Shown: positions 7,801 through 17,104 of the stretch, one piece after another
Position numbering within the stretch: the stretch's first letter is position 1
Layout: every line of letters starts with the position of its first letter
Translations under genes and position numbers: made by a program
Assembly (NCBI GenBank): GCA_030649165.1
Contig: JAUSGG010000096.1
Coordinates: forward strand, 16,972 to 80,971
Direction: 5' to 3'
Source: Armatimonadota bacterium
Lineage (GTDB): Bacteria > Armatimonadota > UBA5829 > JAUSEB01
Length of the DNA stretch: 64,000 nt
The notes under the pieces: model-generated
Databases searched by the model: none
What the model was told of the DNA's origin: nothing
The model's input: the letters and a program-made list of their open reading frames with translations, nothing else

Positions 7801-7960
7801 GCCGACCACAACCCCTATTCGCACGTCCTGTCCAGTGACGCCGTCTTCTTGAACTTGCCGGCTTCCGTGGCGTTCACGTGCCGCTGGAGCCGGATCAGGT
7901 TCAGCGCCAGGTATCCGGCGCCGCCGCGCGCGTCGTAGATCTTGACCCTCGGTCCTCCCT
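7801..7960 (-). pseudogene. Duplicated 3' fragment of the Tat-exported enzyme gene
   Basis: This block is nearly identical to 9692-9850, the last about 50 codons of the gene at 9705-11237, including its stop (CTA at 7815-7817). The few differences include one inserted base near the start and single substitutions. Beyond 7960 the match stops at the decayed hairpin 7958-7985. It is a gene remnant with no start and forms a direct repeat flanking the PfkB gene. Confidence 0.85.
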
Positions 7961-7985
7961 GGGCGGCAAAATCCATTCGCCACCC
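7958..7985. repeat. Decayed CTGGG-GGC hairpin, copy 3
   Basis: CTGGGCGGC and TTCGCCACCC are a mutated form of the hairpins at 6202-6230 and 9645-9681. It begins exactly where the duplicated gene fragment ends. Confidence 0.55.
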
Positions 7986-8106
7986 CACAACCAGGAAGGG
8001 ATTTCCCTATCCCAACAATGATGTATCTCCGTTTCTTGGTGGAGGACGTGTTGCCGCCGCAAGAAATGACGGCGGTCTTCTCTGAAGTCCCGAGGTGGTC
8101 CAATCC

Positions 8107-9450
8107 CTAAATTGGGGGATAAGCCCTATCGAACAGCCTCAGAATCGGAAGTGCCGCTTCAAGTGCAACCTTCTGAACGGGTGCAATTCTGGCCTGAGTG
8201 TTCAATATCTTGTTGAACATCGTCAATGCCTGCTTATCAGGGCAGTTCGCACAACCTCCAGGCGTTGTACAGGCGTAAGCTGCCCACTCTCGCGCTTTCC
8301 TCACCGCCTCGCACAAGTCGCCCCACTGGAAGTCCGGCTTGCCGATCAATTGCGACACAAGGCCTGCGCCGAATGCATCACCAGCTCCTGTCGTGTCCAC
8401 GATGTTTTCGATGTCGAACGGCCAAGCGATGATCAGATCCTCATCGTCGCCTTTGTAGGTTGCAACCGCACCGAACTTGTCCAGTGTGACAACAGCCGTC
8501 ACATTCCTCTCACGGAACCATTCTATCATGTCTACAAGAGACTTTGACACTCCGTTGCCGGAGAAGAACGCTCGTGCTTCATCCAAGCTCAACTGGAAGA
8601 CGCCGACGTTCGCGATGTCCTCTGCCCAGAAGTCCGAGCCAAGCTTGAACTGCGTGCCCCCAAAGTTCGTGAACACAAGAGCATCGTCTTTGTACCTTGA
8701 GATCAGGTACTTCGTGCACTCTCCCCCGATCTTGCCGGTCGCCTCGTCCTCGTAGTCACAGTAAAGGTGGCCTATCATTACGGCCCCAGGGTCTTTTTCC
8801 TCAAGAGTCTTGATGGCCTTAAGACGCGCCTTGGCGAAATTCGCAAATTCGTCCATTCCCCCCGGTTGCTGGGAGAAGATGGTTCGCCGTGTGCCATCAA
8901 CAACGATAGTAGTGCCCGGTGTTTTCATTTTGGGAGCAAAGAAATTCGAGGGATCAAGGAATGTGATCACGTTATGGCTGTCACCACGGCCTTGGGCTAT
9001 ATCCAGGATATGCTGCCTGATCTTCTCTCCTCGCTCGTCTTCGCCTGTGGAAAGAACCGGATACGCCCGCATTCCGCAACTGAGCATTCTGGAAACGTAG
9101 TTAAGGCCGCTACCTCCGACGTACTCTGCCGCTTCCCTGATCGAGTGCTTTAGACCGACTTCAACCTTGTCGACCCACAAGACATACTCAATATTGCTGC
9201 TTCCGATCGCGATAACGTAGTCTCCTGGGGAGTCATGATTAGCGTTCTCCAAGACCTTTCTCAGCAGACCGAGTATCTCCTCATGCTGATCCTCGTGCTT
9301 AGCGATGAACTCGTCAATCTTCTGCTCGATTTGGTCGCCGCATAGCAGGGTAGCCAATCCGGGCCAGGTTGCTTCCAACGCAGCCTTGGTGATCCTATGG
9401 TTACGAATACCATCCGCAACTCGGATTAGCGTCTGTCTGAGATTCTCCAT
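8107..9450 (-). CDS. PfkB-family carbohydrate kinase with extra N-terminal domain
   Basis: 447 residues from ATG 9450, with AGGAGG about 8 bp upstream. Residues from about 78 form a ribokinase/PfkB fold: YVIAIGSSNIEYVLWVDKVE, the EYVGGSGLNYVSRMLSCG substrate loop, and near the end the PfkB signature DTTGAGDAFGAGL with its catalytic Asp. The first 75 residues are an added helical domain (TRP-rich start, then QIEQKIDEFIAKHEDQHEEI) that ordinary sugar kinases of about 310 residues lack. The C terminus carries CTTPGGCANCPDKQ, a small Cys cluster. The gene stands alone between two copies of the end of the next gene, with visibly lower G+C. The substrate could be a sugar or nucleoside and is unknown. 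Confidence 0.85.
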   Translation of the reverse strand: MENLRQTLIRVADGIRNHRITKAALEATWPGLATLLCGDQIEQKIDEFIAKHEDQHEEILGLLRKVLENANHDSPGDYVIAIGSSNIEYVLWVDKVEVGLKHSIREAAEYVGGSGLNYVSRMLSCGMRAYPVLSTGEDERGEKIRQHILDIAQGRGDSHNVITFLDPSNFFAPKMKTPGTTIVVDGTRRTIFSQQPGGMDEFANFAKARLKAIKTLEEKDPGAVMIGHLYCDYEDEATGKIGGECTKYLISRYKDDALVFTNFGGTQFKLGSDFWAEDIANVGVFQLSLDEARAFFSGNGVSKSLVDMIEWFRERNVTAVVTLDKFGAVATYKGDDEDLIIAWPFDIENIVDTTGAGDAFGAGLVSQLIGKPDFQWGDLCEAVRKAREWAAYACTTPGGCANCPDKQALTMFNKILNTQARIAPVQKVALEAALPILRLFDRAYPPI

Positions 9451-9644
9451 CGGGTAACCTCCTCAGGTGACGGGAACGGACGCACACATGCTTTATACAT
9501 CGCCGCAACCGGCGAGCATCATTTAGATGGCGGATTTGGGAATCAACCGGCAGTTGACAAACTACCCGTAGTTTCACAGTCGTATTATATGCCTGAGCTT
9601 GATTGCGTGTCAATTGCGCGTGCTGCATCTGAAACCTGGAATCT

Positions 9645-9681
9645 CTTCCTGGGTGGCGAACAGATTTCGCCACCCAGGAAG
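9645..9681. repeat. CTTCCTGGGTGGCGAA hairpin, copy 2
   Basis: A 16-bp perfect stem with a 5-base loop, 24 bp beyond the stop of the Tat-exported enzyme gene. It may cap that minus-strand transcript. The rest of the 254-bp gap 9451-9704 shows no gene. Confidence 0.8.
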
Positions 9682-9704
9682 CTCAGTTCTTGCCGACACA
9701 ACCC

Positions 9705-11237
9705 CTATTCGCACGTCCTGTCCAGTGACGCCGTCTTCTTGAACTTCCCGGCTTCCGTTGCGTTGGCATGCCGCTGGAGCCGGATCAGGTTCAGCGCCAG
9801 GTATCCGGCGCCGCCGCGCGCGTCGTAGATCTTGACCCTCGGTCCTTCCTGGTTGTCCATGTTGAACCGCATGTGGCCGACGAACAAGCCCTTGTACAGG
9901 AAGTTGCCGATCGCATCGTCAGCGAACTCTCGGGCCTTGGCAAGATACTTCGCGTCGGCGGTCAGCTCGTAAAGGTCCAACGCGGCGCTCAGCGCGTCGC
10001 CCAACTCCTCTGTGTCGCTCGTAATCAGCGACCGCTCGATCTCGCCTCCGTGCAGTTGCTCCGGCTTGATCGCGCTGATGATGTTGTCCGCGGTTTTGAG
10101 GAACGAGTCGTCACCGGACAATGAGTAAGCGACCGCCGCCGTCTTCGCCCACCTCGGCTGTCCGCCTGAAGGCTGCGCAAGATGGTTCTGATAGGCGCGC
10201 ATGTAGGCGAGGGCCCTGTCCAGAAACATCGGGTCGGGGTGCCATTGGTAGGCCCGCATGTAGGCCCTTACCGAAAAGGCCTCGATCCCGCCGGATTTGT
10301 CGTCCGGCCATTGGGGGCAATAAGTCACAAGGTCGGTCTTGAGGTCTCGTATCTTCCAGAACACGTCGCACGATTTCCGGGCCCAGTCCAGGTACTTGCG
10401 GTCCTGCGTCTTGGAGTACGCCAGCGCAAACGCGTGGACGAAGAGCGCGGTGTGCTTGTGGAACGTGAACACGTCGCTGGTCTTCCCGATGAAGTAGTCC
10501 GAATGCCGGTTGTTGATGAATGTGTCGTGGTCGACGATCTTGTACTCATATATCGCATCGATTTCCGCCAGGGTTTTCTCCGGGCTCTTTTCCCAGAAGA
10601 GGTCGTAGATCGGCGCGCACCGGTCGAACTCGTGGCCGTAGAAGTACTCGTGCCAGCCGGCGACGCGAAAGCACCCGCCGATCAGAATGTCCGCGAAGAC
10701 GTTGTAGAAGATGTGCTCGCCCCAGCCGAAGATTCCGGTCTGAGGGCTGATCAGGTTGTCCAGGAAGAAGTCCAGGTAGGCGTCGGCCGCTTTCCTGTAC
10801 TTGGGCTTGCCGGTGGCTTCGGTCAGCGCGTAGAGGGCCCGTATGGTTCCCTGGTCGTAGATGAGGCCCGATCCGTGCATGTGGCTCTTCCAGTAAAACC
10901 CGTAGTCCTGGTAGAGGTACTCGAACCCCCTTATGTAGTCCCAGTCGACCTTTGCCGGCGGCTTGGGAGGAGAGTATGTCTCCGGGTCCAGTGAGAGGCA
11001 GAACACCGGCGTGTGCTTCTTTCCGTATCGATCCGTTCCTTTGTCCACAAGCGTGTCCAGGAACGTGCGGGCCGCATCCAGGTACGGCCCATGGCCCACC
11101 TTCCTCCCCGCGGGCGCGCCCGCGCCCGATTCCGACGCCGGACCCGCTCCGATGGCTCCGGTTCCCGCCAGCGCGAGGATGGCGGCGGATGCGCCCGCCT
11201 CCGCAAGAAACTCACGTCTGGTTGGTTTGGGTTTCAA
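9705..11237 (-). CDS. Tat-exported alpha-barrel glycosidase-like protein
   Basis: 510 residues from ATG 11237. The N terminus has a twin-arginine signal (PTRREFLAEAG followed by a hydrophobic Ala/Gly stretch and an AGAP-type cleavage region), so the enzyme is exported folded. The body is a series of helix-hairpin units of the (alpha/alpha)6-barrel type: IYDQGTIRALYALTEATGKP, YRKAADAYLDFFLDNLI, GWHEYFYGHEFDRCAPIYDL and ELGDALSAALDLYELTADAK. Such barrels are found in glycoside hydrolases and epimerases acting on uronic or unsaturated sugars. I cannot assign a GH number. Its 3' end has been copied to 7801-7960. Confidence 0.65.
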   Translation of the reverse strand: MKPKPTRREFLAEAGASAAILALAGTGAIGAGPASESGAGAPAGRKVGHGPYLDAARTFLDTLVDKGTDRYGKKHTPVFCLSLDPETYSPPKPPAKVDWDYIRGFEYLYQDYGFYWKSHMHGSGLIYDQGTIRALYALTEATGKPKYRKAADAYLDFFLDNLISPQTGIFGWGEHIFYNVFADILIGGCFRVAGWHEYFYGHEFDRCAPIYDLFWEKSPEKTLAEIDAIYEYKIVDHDTFINNRHSDYFIGKTSDVFTFHKHTALFVHAFALAYSKTQDRKYLDWARKSCDVFWKIRDLKTDLVTYCPQWPDDKSGGIEAFSVRAYMRAYQWHPDPMFLDRALAYMRAYQNHLAQPSGGQPRWAKTAAVAYSLSGDDSFLKTADNIISAIKPEQLHGGEIERSLITSDTEELGDALSAALDLYELTADAKYLAKAREFADDAIGNFLYKGLFVGHMRFNMDNQEGPRVKIYDARGGAGYLALNLIRLQRHANATEAGKFKKTASLDRTCE

Positions 11238-11251
11238 CGTCCATCTCCTTT

Positions 11252-11359
11252 CTATCCCGCGGGAACGGCATTAACCGGCCAAATCTACGTAAACGCACAC
11301 CCCTCCTCGCAAGGCTCCCAAGCTGACAAAGACACCAGCGTCAGTTCCCGCGGGAACGC
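11252..11359. repeat. CCCGCGGGAAC terminal-repeat element, copy 1
   Basis: The left end CTATCCCGCGGGAACGG and the right end CAGTTCCCGCGGGAACGC enclose about 70 bp. Each end holds a TTCCCGCGGGAA-type palindrome. Elements with the same ends are at 35462-35530 (opposite orientation) and 45406-45476. This fills the gap between two minus-strand genes. Confidence 0.75.
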
Positions 11360-11456
11360 GGCGACCCGGCAGTTGCCCAACGGGCTTATGAGCGGACTTT
11401 CGCCGTAAATTGACGAGCCTGGACGATCAAGCGCGCTAAAGCGAGCTGCCAAATAC

Positions 11457-12101
11457 CTACTTGCTCGCCCAGAGAAGGCCGCGCTTGGTTATCTCCAGGC
11501 ACTCCGGCACATCGAAGTCTCCGGCGCTGTGGCCGAGAGTGGTGTAAAATACGCGGCCTCTGCCGTAGACGCGCTTCCAGACGGCGGGCATGATGGTATC
11601 CTTGATCCACGGCAGGTGATCGCCGGAGAAGGTGGTCGTCGCCAGAACGACGTTGGACGGGTCCACGTGCATGTAGTACTGCTCGGATTTCATCTTGAAG
11701 TCGGAGATCCCTTCGGTGACTGGGTCGAACGGGTTGGTGATGTGGACCTCATACTCGACTTCGCCGCCGGGGTGCTGGACCCACTGCCCGCCGCACATGA
11801 ACTGGTATTCCGTTTGGTCGCGGAAGGAGTCGCCCATGCCGCCGTGCCAGCCGCCGATGCCGACTCCGTTTCTGACGGCCTCCAGCAATCCGCCGAGCTG
11901 CTCACCGGTGATATTGCCCATCGTCCATATCGGCACGACAAGGCTCAGAGAGTTCATCAGGTCTTTGTCCGTATAGGAATCCATCGTGTCGGATACCGTT
12001 ACGTCGTAACCCTCCGCCTTCAGAATCGGCGCGAAGATATCGGCGCACTGCTTCGGCTCGTGGCCTTCCCATCCGCCCCAGACAATCAAAGCTTTTTTCA
12101 T
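11457..12101 (-). CDS. ThuA-like protein (trehalose-utilisation type, class I GATase fold)
   Basis: 214 residues from ATG 12101; the TTG three bases earlier has worse spacing to GGAG. ThuA features are MKKALIVWGGWEGHEP at the start, the glycine-rich GIGGWHGGMGDSF at the turn, CGGQWVQHPGG, and HITNPFDPVTEGISDFK near the middle, ending with GRGRVFYTTLGHSAGDF. The length is normal for stand-alone ThuA domains. Family members are linked to trehalose or other disaccharide use, with uncertain chemistry. It sits among genes for exported sugar enzymes. Confidence 0.85.
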   Translation of the reverse strand: MKKALIVWGGWEGHEPKQCADIFAPILKAEGYDVTVSDTMDSYTDKDLMNSLSLVVPIWTMGNITGEQLGGLLEAVRNGVGIGGWHGGMGDSFRDQTEYQFMCGGQWVQHPGGEVEYEVHITNPFDPVTEGISDFKMKSEQYYMHVDPSNVVLATTTFSGDHLPWIKDTIMPAVWKRVYGRGRVFYTTLGHSAGDFDVPECLEITKRGLLWASK

Positions 12102-12233
12102 CAACCGTCTCCACTCCTGGTGTGTTTATCGAAAGCCGCCTGGTGAAGCGGCCCACCAAACAGATTAGCGCCCGGCGGCGGAGATTGCAACCGGAAAAAC
12201 AGTTCTGAGTTCCGAGCGCTGAGGACTGAGTGA

Positions 12234-12266
12234 CCTTCCCCTAACCCCCTCCTGGGAGGAGGGAGG
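12234..12266. repeat. CCCCCTCCT/AGGAGGG hairpin repeat
   Basis: A copy of the short pyrimidine-purine hairpin (CCTTCCCCTAACCCCCTCCTGGGAGGAGGG) seen in six other gaps. The gap 12102-12354 otherwise shows only the ribosome site at 12341-12347. Confidence 0.7.
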
Positions 12267-12354
12267 ATTCAGCGCTCGCAGGGAAGAGCGACGCTGACGG
12301 CGAAGTTATTCCAATAGCCGATCCGTATCTGCGAGTCGGCGGAGGAGAGAAGAA

Positions 12355-12867
12355 GTGGACAATGGATTCAGAATCATACGGCCAGAGGAGATAGCGGATA
12401 ACCCGTTCAAGCTGGTCGGGGCGGACTGGATGTTGATCACGGCCGGTCCGCCGGATGCGTATAACACAATGACCGCCAGTTGGGGCGGGCTTGGCGTGCT
12501 CTGGAACAAGAACGTGTGCTGGTGCGTGATCAGGCCGCAGCGATACACATATCAGTTCATCGAGAAGGCGGAGAGCTTCACACTGTCGTTCTTCGAGGAG
12601 CGGTACAGGAGCGCGCTGAACGTGTGCGGAAGCAGTTCGGGTCGCGACGTCGATAAGGCCGCCGCGACCGGGCTGACTCCCGTTGCCGCCACGCTGCCCG
12701 GCGCCACGAGCTTTGCGCAGGCTCGATTAGTGATCGAGTGCAGGAAGATATACTTCCAGGATTTGGCCCCGGAGCATTTCCTGGACCCGATCATACACGA
12801 TAACTATCCGCAGAAGGACTATCATCGGATGTACTTCGGCGAAGTGATGAACTGTCTTGTTAAGTAG
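12355..12867 (+). CDS. Flavin reductase-like (FMN-binding split-barrel) protein
   Basis: 170 residues from GTG 12355, with GGAGGAG 7 bp upstream. The sequence fits the flavin-reductase-like split barrel: NPFKLVGADWMLITAGPP, then NTMTASWGGLGVLWNKNVC, RPQRYTYQFIEKAESFTLSF and a terminal HRMYFGEV strand. Members bind FMN and either reduce free flavin or act as small oxidoreductases. It lies 17 bp before the GH36 gene, so the two may share an mRNA, though their functions need not be linked. Confidence 0.8.
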   Translation: MDNGFRIIRPEEIADNPFKLVGADWMLITAGPPDAYNTMTASWGGLGVLWNKNVCWCVIRPQRYTYQFIEKAESFTLSFFEERYRSALNVCGSSSGRDVDKAAATGLTPVAATLPGATSFAQARLVIECRKIYFQDLAPEHFLDPIIHDNYPQKDYHRMYFGEVMNCLVK

Positions 12868-12884
12868 GAAGGAAGATTAGGACT

Positions 12885-15026
12885 TTGAGACACTTGGCTA
12901 CCTTCATCTTGTTTGCAGCTTCAGCAATTCTGATACTGAGCATTAGCGCGGCATCAGCGAAAGAGAACAAGCCTGGCACGGGATTCGGCATTCACACCCA
13001 GGACATCACTATGCGGTTTGGCAAGGTCAATGGGGAGCCGGTTATTACATCCATATCCGCCAACGGATCGTACAAATGGCTCGGTCAATCTCCGGAGACC
13101 GCGCTGCCCCATACAGCTACAGTTAACGGCAAGGAAACGCCGTTGAAGTGGAAACCGTCGGGTGGAATGCATCTGGCCGTCCGCGCTGGAATTGCCCTTG
13201 TCAGATTTACCTATGAGTGTTCTGATCTTCACCTTGTCCTCAAGTCCGCTTGGTTTACAGTCCCCAAGTTCCCCGGCCCAATCGAGCATTCAGTTACCAT
13301 TGAAAACAAAGGCAGCGAGACTGTGATATTTGCTCCATCGCCTACTATTGCCCTGACGCTGCGTCCGCGGAACGGCCATTCCCTGGAACACTGGTGGATC
13401 GAGAAGACCTCGGGCCACGTGGGCGATCCGGGGACGCACACGGACGCAATGCAGCCGGGCTATCAGAAAGCGCTTAACTGCGGTCCTTACAGCCTGAGTG
13501 AGGTGAAGCGCGACGAGCTGCCGTGGTTCTGCATACATGATGCGACGGGCAAGTTCGGTTTGTACGGCGGCATAGAATTCAGCGGCTGGACGCGCACGAG
13601 TGTGGGCATGGCAAATGACAAATCGGTCAGCGTGAGCATGGGGCTGAACCCGTGGGACGGCGGATCTCGAAGCGCCATCAAGCCGGGCGAGACCCTGAGT
13701 TACCCGACCTGCTTCATCGGCGCGTATAAGGGCGAAGTAGACGACGGGTGCAATCAGCTTCATCGTTGGGTGGAGAAGCATTTGCGGCCCGCTATTCCAT
13801 ACGGCGTGACCCCCGTGCTTGTGAACAACAGTTGGGGAAGCGGCATGGCCGTGGACGAGGCCCTCGCTAAGCGGATGATCGACGACTGCGCCGATCTCGG
13901 AATCGAGATATACCACGTGGACGCCGGCTGGTATAAGGCTGTCGGCGACTGGCGCTCCAACCCGGAGAAATTCCCAAATGGCCTGGAGAAGACTGTCGAT
14001 TACGTGCATTCAAAGGGCATGAAATTCGGCCTGTGGGTCGGTTGGACGCAGGGCGGGCATCAGAAGAACGCCGGCCCTGAATCGCTGAACGTGTTCACGC
14101 CGTCGCAGAGATCATGGTTCGGGCACGACACGCCCGACGATTGGCATACAGGCCCGTTCACGGGCGAAACGGTTTGTCTGGGCTGCGCCGACGCGAGGGC
14201 ATGGTGCCTCAACGACCTCAGGCGTATGGTCAAGGAGTTCAAGCTGGACCTCCTGGAGCACGACCAGACTATGGTCCGCGATTCCTGCGGCCGCGAAGGA
14301 CACGGCCACATCCCAAATGACAGGACAGATGTTAGCAGGGCGTGCGCGGAGGGTTACTACCAAATCTACGATCAGCTTCGTTCGGAGAACCCGAAACTGC
14401 TGTTTGAGGACTGCGTGAACGGCGGGAGGTTCTTCGACTTTGGGGTCGCCAAACGCAATCACTATATGTGTATGACGGACGATTACGATCCGGTCAACCT
14501 GCGCAAATGCTTTTACGACGCCAGTTATCCGTTCCCGCCGAGTATGTTGGAGTCCTATATCGCCGACCATCGCGGGCAGACGCTTGCGAGTTTCCGATAC
14601 ATGCTGCGAAGCGCGATGATGGGTTGGTGCACTATAATGATGGACACCTCCAAATGGACACCCGAGCAGCGCGAAGCGGGCAAGAGGGAGTTCAAGATGT
14701 ACAAAGAGCGTCTGCGTCCGCTGATTGCCTCCGCCAACATATACCACGTTCTGCCGAGGCCGGATGGGAAGCAGTGGGACGGCATCCAGTACGCTGACCC
14801 GAAGACGGGAAATGGTGTTCTCTTCGTCTTCCGGCCCCAGTCGGACCAGGAGTCGCAGGCCGTAATACTGCGCGGCCTGAATCCGAAGAAACGGTACGCA
14901 ATAGACGCAGCGGACGGGTCGGCAAGCGGAACGTACAGCGGGGCCGAGTTGATGCAGTCGGGGCTTATGGTGCGGCTGGCGGAGAAGAACAGCTCGGATT
15001 TGGTGTTCTTTGGCACCGTGAGATGA
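12885..15026 (+). CDS. Exported alpha-galactosidase-like enzyme (GH36 clan)
   Basis: 713 residues from TTG 12885, with a GGAAGG-type ribosome site. Residues 1-26 (ATFILFAASAILILSISAASA) are a signal peptide. The N-terminal beta-sandwich is followed by a TIM barrel with YHVDAGWYK, GMKFGLWVGWTQGG, FKLDLLEHDQTMV (nucleophile position), LLFEDCVNGGRFFDFGVAKRN and CMTDDYDPVNL (likely acid/base Asp), as in GH36/GH-D enzymes. The length matches this family. It probably releases alpha-linked galactose or a related sugar in the periplasm or outside the cell. Confidence 0.85.
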   Translation: MRHLATFILFAASAILILSISAASAKENKPGTGFGIHTQDITMRFGKVNGEPVITSISANGSYKWLGQSPETALPHTATVNGKETPLKWKPSGGMHLAVRAGIALVRFTYECSDLHLVLKSAWFTVPKFPGPIEHSVTIENKGSETVIFAPSPTIALTLRPRNGHSLEHWWIEKTSGHVGDPGTHTDAMQPGYQKALNCGPYSLSEVKRDELPWFCIHDATGKFGLYGGIEFSGWTRTSVGMANDKSVSVSMGLNPWDGGSRSAIKPGETLSYPTCFIGAYKGEVDDGCNQLHRWVEKHLRPAIPYGVTPVLVNNSWGSGMAVDEALAKRMIDDCADLGIEIYHVDAGWYKAVGDWRSNPEKFPNGLEKTVDYVHSKGMKFGLWVGWTQGGHQKNAGPESLNVFTPSQRSWFGHDTPDDWHTGPFTGETVCLGCADARAWCLNDLRRMVKEFKLDLLEHDQTMVRDSCGREGHGHIPNDRTDVSRACAEGYYQIYDQLRSENPKLLFEDCVNGGRFFDFGVAKRNHYMCMTDDYDPVNLRKCFYDASYPFPPSMLESYIADHRGQTLASFRYMLRSAMMGWCTIMMDTSKWTPEQREAGKREFKMYKERLRPLIASANIYHVLPRPDGKQWDGIQYADPKTGNGVLFVFRPQSDQESQAVILRGLNPKKRYAIDAADGSASGTYSGAELMQSGLMVRLAEKNSSDLVFFGTVR

Positions 15027-15162
15027 TCCGGAGTTCAGGATCCGGCACTTCAAGTACACTTCCGCCACGCGGGAAACGTCTGAAGACATGTCTGCGGCGG
15101 GTCTGCAAGGCCGCCCAGCTTTGTCTCGCGGCGAAAGGTTGCGAGAATTGGAAGGAGCCTGC

Positions 15163-17070
15163 GTGAGACGTATCGAATTGTCAGCAGTTGTACTGGCGGC
15201 ATTCGCATTCTCGGTGGTGTCGGCGTATGCTGTGACCGCGACCCCCAGGCCGGCTGGCTCGGAAGTCAGCGCGTCAGGCGAAAGGGCGGACCGCGATCCA
15301 CGGCTCGACCAGAAGGTCACGTACGAGGCCGGCTATAAGCGGCTTCACCAGGTGACGGACGATCTGAGCAAGCAGACAGGCGTGACCATCTACTGCGGGA
15401 AGAACGACAGCGATTGGCCGGTAAGAGACATTCCGCTTGTGGTCTGTGTCAGAGACATGCCGTTGGGGAAACTGCTGCGGCTGCTGGCGCTGACCACACA
15501 CGCTCAGTATGTGTCCAAGAAGACATCGAGCCAAGCGGAGAGCGAGCGAACTTACCGAATCTATCGGACGGCGGAGCAGGAGAAAGAGACCGCTTCACTC
15601 CTGCAGAAACGTCGGGATGCCAGACTTGCCTTGGCTGACTGGTCCTGGGAAGCCCTCATGAAGCTCGGTAACTCGCCGGAATCGGTTGGAGGCTCCAAGG
15701 AGTCAAGGCTCGTGGGCAAGATTCTGGCTTGCCTCGGACCCGATGCAAGAACGAAGGTGTTGGCGGGAGACCCCATCAGTGTCTACAACCAGGACTTCTC
15801 GCAGCCTGACCTGTTTCAGGATCTTTCGCAGTTGGCTCTCGAATCGACGAAGAGTGCGGCAACGGGAAATTTCTCGCTGCCTGGTCCTATGCACGCTGCC
15901 TTCTTGCTTGAGGTTGGACTAGATGACGCCACCGGCGTGGAAAACCGTACGGGAGTCCGGTTCGATCTGTACACTAGTTACCATTGCCGGATAGAAGACA
16001 TAGCCCGGCCTCTCCAGAAGATAACGGAACTAGAACTCGCACCGCCACCAAAGGAAGTAGCCCCCCAGCAACCGCGGGACGAAATGCCGGACAAGACTCT
16101 GCAGTTCCTGAAGGGCGACAGAGACCAGGACTGGCAACGAACGTCGCTGCAAGCCAAAGTCGTCCTGCAACAGGAGGGAGCCGACGAAGCGACGTTCGCG
16201 GATCTGATACGCGCGCTCTCCAAAGCGACCGGCTTCAACATCATCTGCGAGGATTTTGTGAGCCAGAAGAACCTCGGGCAGCAGATCGCGAGTTCTTGTT
16301 TTGGCCAGAAGATAGACGCGGGGGCGACCTTGCGACGTGTCTCATCAGGGTCCACGAACTGGTTCACTAACGATGATCAGAAGGTCCTGGTAGGATGGTC
16401 CGAGGGCTGGCGCGATCATCACTCGAGTCTTGTGTCAGCGGACTATCTAGCAGGCCTCCGCAAGAAGCTCGATGGCGATGGCGTTGACATCGACGATATC
16501 TGCTGTTTCGCCAATATGACGGAAGGTCAACTCCGTGAATGGATAGCCAGGACGCGGGACTTCAGCGCGCTATCTCCGCTCTCCCTGGAATATCCCTGGA
16601 AGCTGTATGATTTCCTCGACCCAAAAGGTAAGGCCCTGGCGAAGTCTGAGAAAGGGATACCACTCGGGCAGTTCGATCCGGAGACGCTTGCTACATTTTG
16701 TCGTCAAAGGCAGCTTCCGCGCAAATCCGTCATGCTCTTGAGCGATGATCAGGGGCGACATCTGGAGAGTGAGCAAGACCGCAGAGACCGCATCCTGTCC
16801 GATCCGAAGCTGATTTCCACGCTAGTGATGCGAGTCAAGAGTGAGTTGGGGGGCATCGGGGGCTTTGTCCGCGATATGCTTCAGTCTATGATTTCCAAAT
16901 CTCCGTCAGGTCACGTCAGCGATCGGTCTTACAGTCTGGAATTCGAAGGTGAGGAAAACGGGCAAGTCCTCAAAATGGCCGTGCAGGGGCCGAGTGTGTG
17001 CTTCCCTATCTACTCTCCCGAACGCGAGGCTGAGATACTCAAGGAAAAGACCGGCAAGGAAACGAAGTGA
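15163..17070 (+). CDS. Secreted protein with two STN-like segments
   Basis: 635 residues from GTG 15163, which has AAGGAG 6 bp upstream and opens a signal peptide (MRRIELSAVVLAAFAFSVVSAYA); the frame extends to 15088 without support. Two regions resemble the short secretin/TonB N-terminal (STN) fold: about 55-120 (LHQVTDDLSKQTGVTIYCGK to PLGKLLRLLALTTHAQY) and about 350-405 (EATFADLIRALSKATGFNII). Between and after them the sequence is helical and charged, with no enzyme signature. STN domains usually bind a partner at the cell envelope. No secretin gene is adjacent. Confidence 0.6.
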   Translation: MRRIELSAVVLAAFAFSVVSAYAVTATPRPAGSEVSASGERADRDPRLDQKVTYEAGYKRLHQVTDDLSKQTGVTIYCGKNDSDWPVRDIPLVVCVRDMPLGKLLRLLALTTHAQYVSKKTSSQAESERTYRIYRTAEQEKETASLLQKRRDARLALADWSWEALMKLGNSPESVGGSKESRLVGKILACLGPDARTKVLAGDPISVYNQDFSQPDLFQDLSQLALESTKSAATGNFSLPGPMHAAFLLEVGLDDATGVENRTGVRFDLYTSYHCRIEDIARPLQKITELELAPPPKEVAPQQPRDEMPDKTLQFLKGDRDQDWQRTSLQAKVVLQQEGADEATFADLIRALSKATGFNIICEDFVSQKNLGQQIASSCFGQKIDAGATLRRVSSGSTNWFTNDDQKVLVGWSEGWRDHHSSLVSADYLAGLRKKLDGDGVDIDDICCFANMTEGQLREWIARTRDFSALSPLSLEYPWKLYDFLDPKGKALAKSEKGIPLGQFDPETLATFCRQRQLPRKSVMLLSDDQGRHLESEQDRRDRILSDPKLISTLVMRVKSELGGIGGFVRDMLQSMISKSPSGHVSDRSYSLEFEGEENGQVLKMAVQGPSVCFPIYSPEREAEILKEKTGKETK

Positions 17071-17104
17071 CGCGCGGACAATAGACATTCTTGAGGTGGC
17101 TGAT

